64,000 nucleotides of DNA from Vibrio chagasii (GTDB lineage Bacteria; Pseudomonadota; Gammaproteobacteria; Enterobacterales; Vibrionaceae), in the NCBI RefSeq assembly GCF_024347355.1, contig NZ_AP025466.1:1364001-1428000 (forward strand), written 5' to 3'. The number at the start of each line of letters is the position of its first letter. Within the stretch, counting starts at the first letter, position 1. Of the stretch, positions 62,997-64,000 are shown in pieces. A model generated the notes under the pieces. That model saw only the letters and a program-made list of their open reading frames with translations, had not been told where the DNA came from and made no database searches. The position numbers and the translations under genes were made by a program.

Positions 62997-63797
62997 TTAC
63001 CAGTAATTTTCACTGCTGAATTGACCAGGCTTTCGGCGTAGATGCTTTTCGAAACCTAAACTTGTTAGCGCATCACTTGTGTCACGAACCATTTGCGGAT
63101 TGCCGCAAAGGTAGAAGAAACTGCGGGTTTGATTGAAAGTGACAGACGCGGCTTGCTCGAGGTCGCCTCCAAGTAACAAACTTGGGATTCGTCCGCGCAA
63201 AGTTCCGGTAACTGATTCTCTAGAAATAATTGGCACATATTTAAGTCTCCCTTGAAAGTGATCAACGAGTTGAGTGATACGATCTCGATAAGTCAGGTCT
63301 TGCTCTGTTCTGACGGCATGCACCAGAACCAGATTTTTGAATGAAGAGGCTTTGTCTGAAGCCAACTCATTTTGTTGTATCTGCATGCTCTCAAGCATTG
63401 AGATAAACGGGCCTACCGCGGTTCCGGTTGAAAGCATCCATAGATCGTCTGTGATCTCTGGGATCTCATCTAATGTCATAAAACCACTTGGGTCTTTGCC
63501 GACAAAGATTTCATCGCCTGCTTGCAATTCGTGAAGTTGAGGCGAGAGCTGACCGTTCTGATCCTTAATAATCAAAAACTCTAGATGCTGATGGCCTTGC
63601 TCATGCTCTGGTGCATTCACCATGGAATAAGCGCGTCTCACAAACTCACCTTCGTTATTGAGCAAACCAAGCTTAGTAAACTGACCTGCCTGATAAGAAG
63701 AGACAGGCGCACTGACTTGGAGTGAGAACAATTGATCTGTCCATTCTGTCTTGTTTAGGACTTTACCTGTGACTAAACCATGAGGAATATCTGTCAT
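62997..63797 (-). CDS. fpr: Ferredoxin-NADP reductase
   Basis: About 266 residues from ATG 63797, where AAGGTGATG precedes; a longer frame to 63842 lacks this. FAD motif RRAYSMVNAPEH, NADPH part LWMLSTGTAVGPFISMLE and C-terminal FYLCGNPQMVRDTSDALTSLG and GQFSSENYW are typical of the Fpr family. It passes electrons between NADPH and ferredoxin or flavodoxin, useful in iron-sulfur repair and oxidative stress. A Fur-like box upstream suggests iron control. Confidence 0.93.
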   Translation of the reverse strand: MTDIPHGLVTGKVLNKTEWTDQLFSLQVSAPVSSYQAGQFTKLGLLNNEGEFVRRAYSMVNAPEHEQGHQHLEFLIIKDQNGQLSPQLHELQAGDEIFVGKDPSGFMTLDEIPEITDDLWMLSTGTAVGPFISMLESMQIQQNELASDKASSFKNLVLVHAVRTEQDLTYRDRITQLVDHFQGRLKYVPIISRESVTGTLRGRIPSLLLGGDLEQAASVTFNQTRSFFYLCGNPQMVRDTSDALTSLGFEKHLRRKPGQFSSENYW

Positions 63798-63875
63798 ATC
63801 ATCACCTTTAAGAAGAGAAGTTATCTCATTAAGGATACTCAACTATTTACACTTTAGAGTTGCATGTACCATGCC

Positions 63876-63894
63876 AATAATGAGAATGCTTATC
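63876..63894 (-). promoter_or_regulatory. Fur-like box upstream of fpr
   Basis: AATAATGAGAATGCTTATC resembles the 19-base Fur consensus GATAATGATAATCATTATC at most positions. It lies about 80 bases before the fpr start. The remaining sequence to 64000 shows no gene. Confidence 0.65.
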
Positions 63895-64000
63895 AATACT
63901 GGATTTAAGGGTGATTTTTGGAGTAAGTGTTGTCAAAAAGACAGTGTTGAAATTGTGTCCAAATGACACTATGGTGTGTTTTGATTTCTTTTTAATAGGC

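Overview
The window looks like a Vibrio chromosome, probably the Splendidus clade and possibly the smaller chromosome. This is inferred from gene content and protein style only: a complete glp set, an AscG/AscB pair, the ltnD-otnKCI threonate operon, a GntP transporter, a clade-3 catalase, a PACE efflux pump, many GC-hairpin/T-run terminators, and a Vibrio-type intergenic repeat bounded by ATACCAATC/GATTGGTAT. No rRNA, tRNA or CRISPR array was seen.

Layout. 1-2757: the end of an RHS/YD-repeat protein whose core is divided between two overlapping genes, the second opening with a twin-arginine signal. 2911-5621: 6-phospho-beta-glucosidase and its AscG-like regulator, with two copies of the AscG-type palindrome in the promoter. 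5818-19742: a maltose O-acetyltransferase gene (maa) cut in two by a 13.4-kb island (5995-19358). Joining the two maa parts across a shared TGTA restores an in-frame 186-residue protein. 19762-30021: formaldehyde dehydrogenase, a dicarboxylate/amino-acid symporter, small enzymes, a DHFR-like/TetR pair, a phospholipase D lipoprotein and a nitroreductase. 30075-35590: glycerol uptake and catabolism (glpF, glpK, glpR, glpD). 35857-47211: PACE pump/LysR, ArsR/Acr3 arsenite export, HPP protein/TetR, a HAD phosphatase, an MFS pump, a DsbA-like protein, a broken YcaQ-like gene, and a LysR regulator divergent from a monooxygenase/oxidoreductase pair. 48067-50298: a large secreted protein of unknown function. 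51013-58557: a DeoR-regulated threonate pathway with transporter and glycerate kinase. 58758-63894: catalase, a patatin-like protein, D-lactate dehydrogenase, a DUF1971 protein and a ferredoxin reductase behind a Fur-like box.

The island is a mosaic. Its left end has a small serine recombinase followed closely by a cysteine-containing protein of unknown function. Next come about 1 kb of structured non-coding DNA, a large membrane protein with a PIN-like domain, and two genes arranged like integron cassettes: DUF2971 with an attC-like site, then a two-helix membrane protein. These cassette-like genes are bracketed by a ~177-bp direct repeat carrying an unannotated 56-residue protein gene and its decayed copy. 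The right half looks plasmid- or ICE-derived: an LPD25-like protein, a membrane-anchored Mrr-type nuclease, a lipoprotein, and an SOS-controlled umuDC pair. The right boundary cuts an NYN/OST-HTH/cold-shock-domain gene at the recombination point.

How the genes work together. The glp genes and the threonate operon both feed dihydroxyacetone phosphate. Local regulation is legible in several places: AscG-type palindromes, a LexA box, twin TetR palindromes, paired ArsR operators, a DeoR-type inverted repeat and a Fur box. The most promising undescribed items are the recombinase-mediated maa island with its partner protein, the PIN-like membrane protein, the Tat-signal split RHS core, and the direct-repeat small protein.
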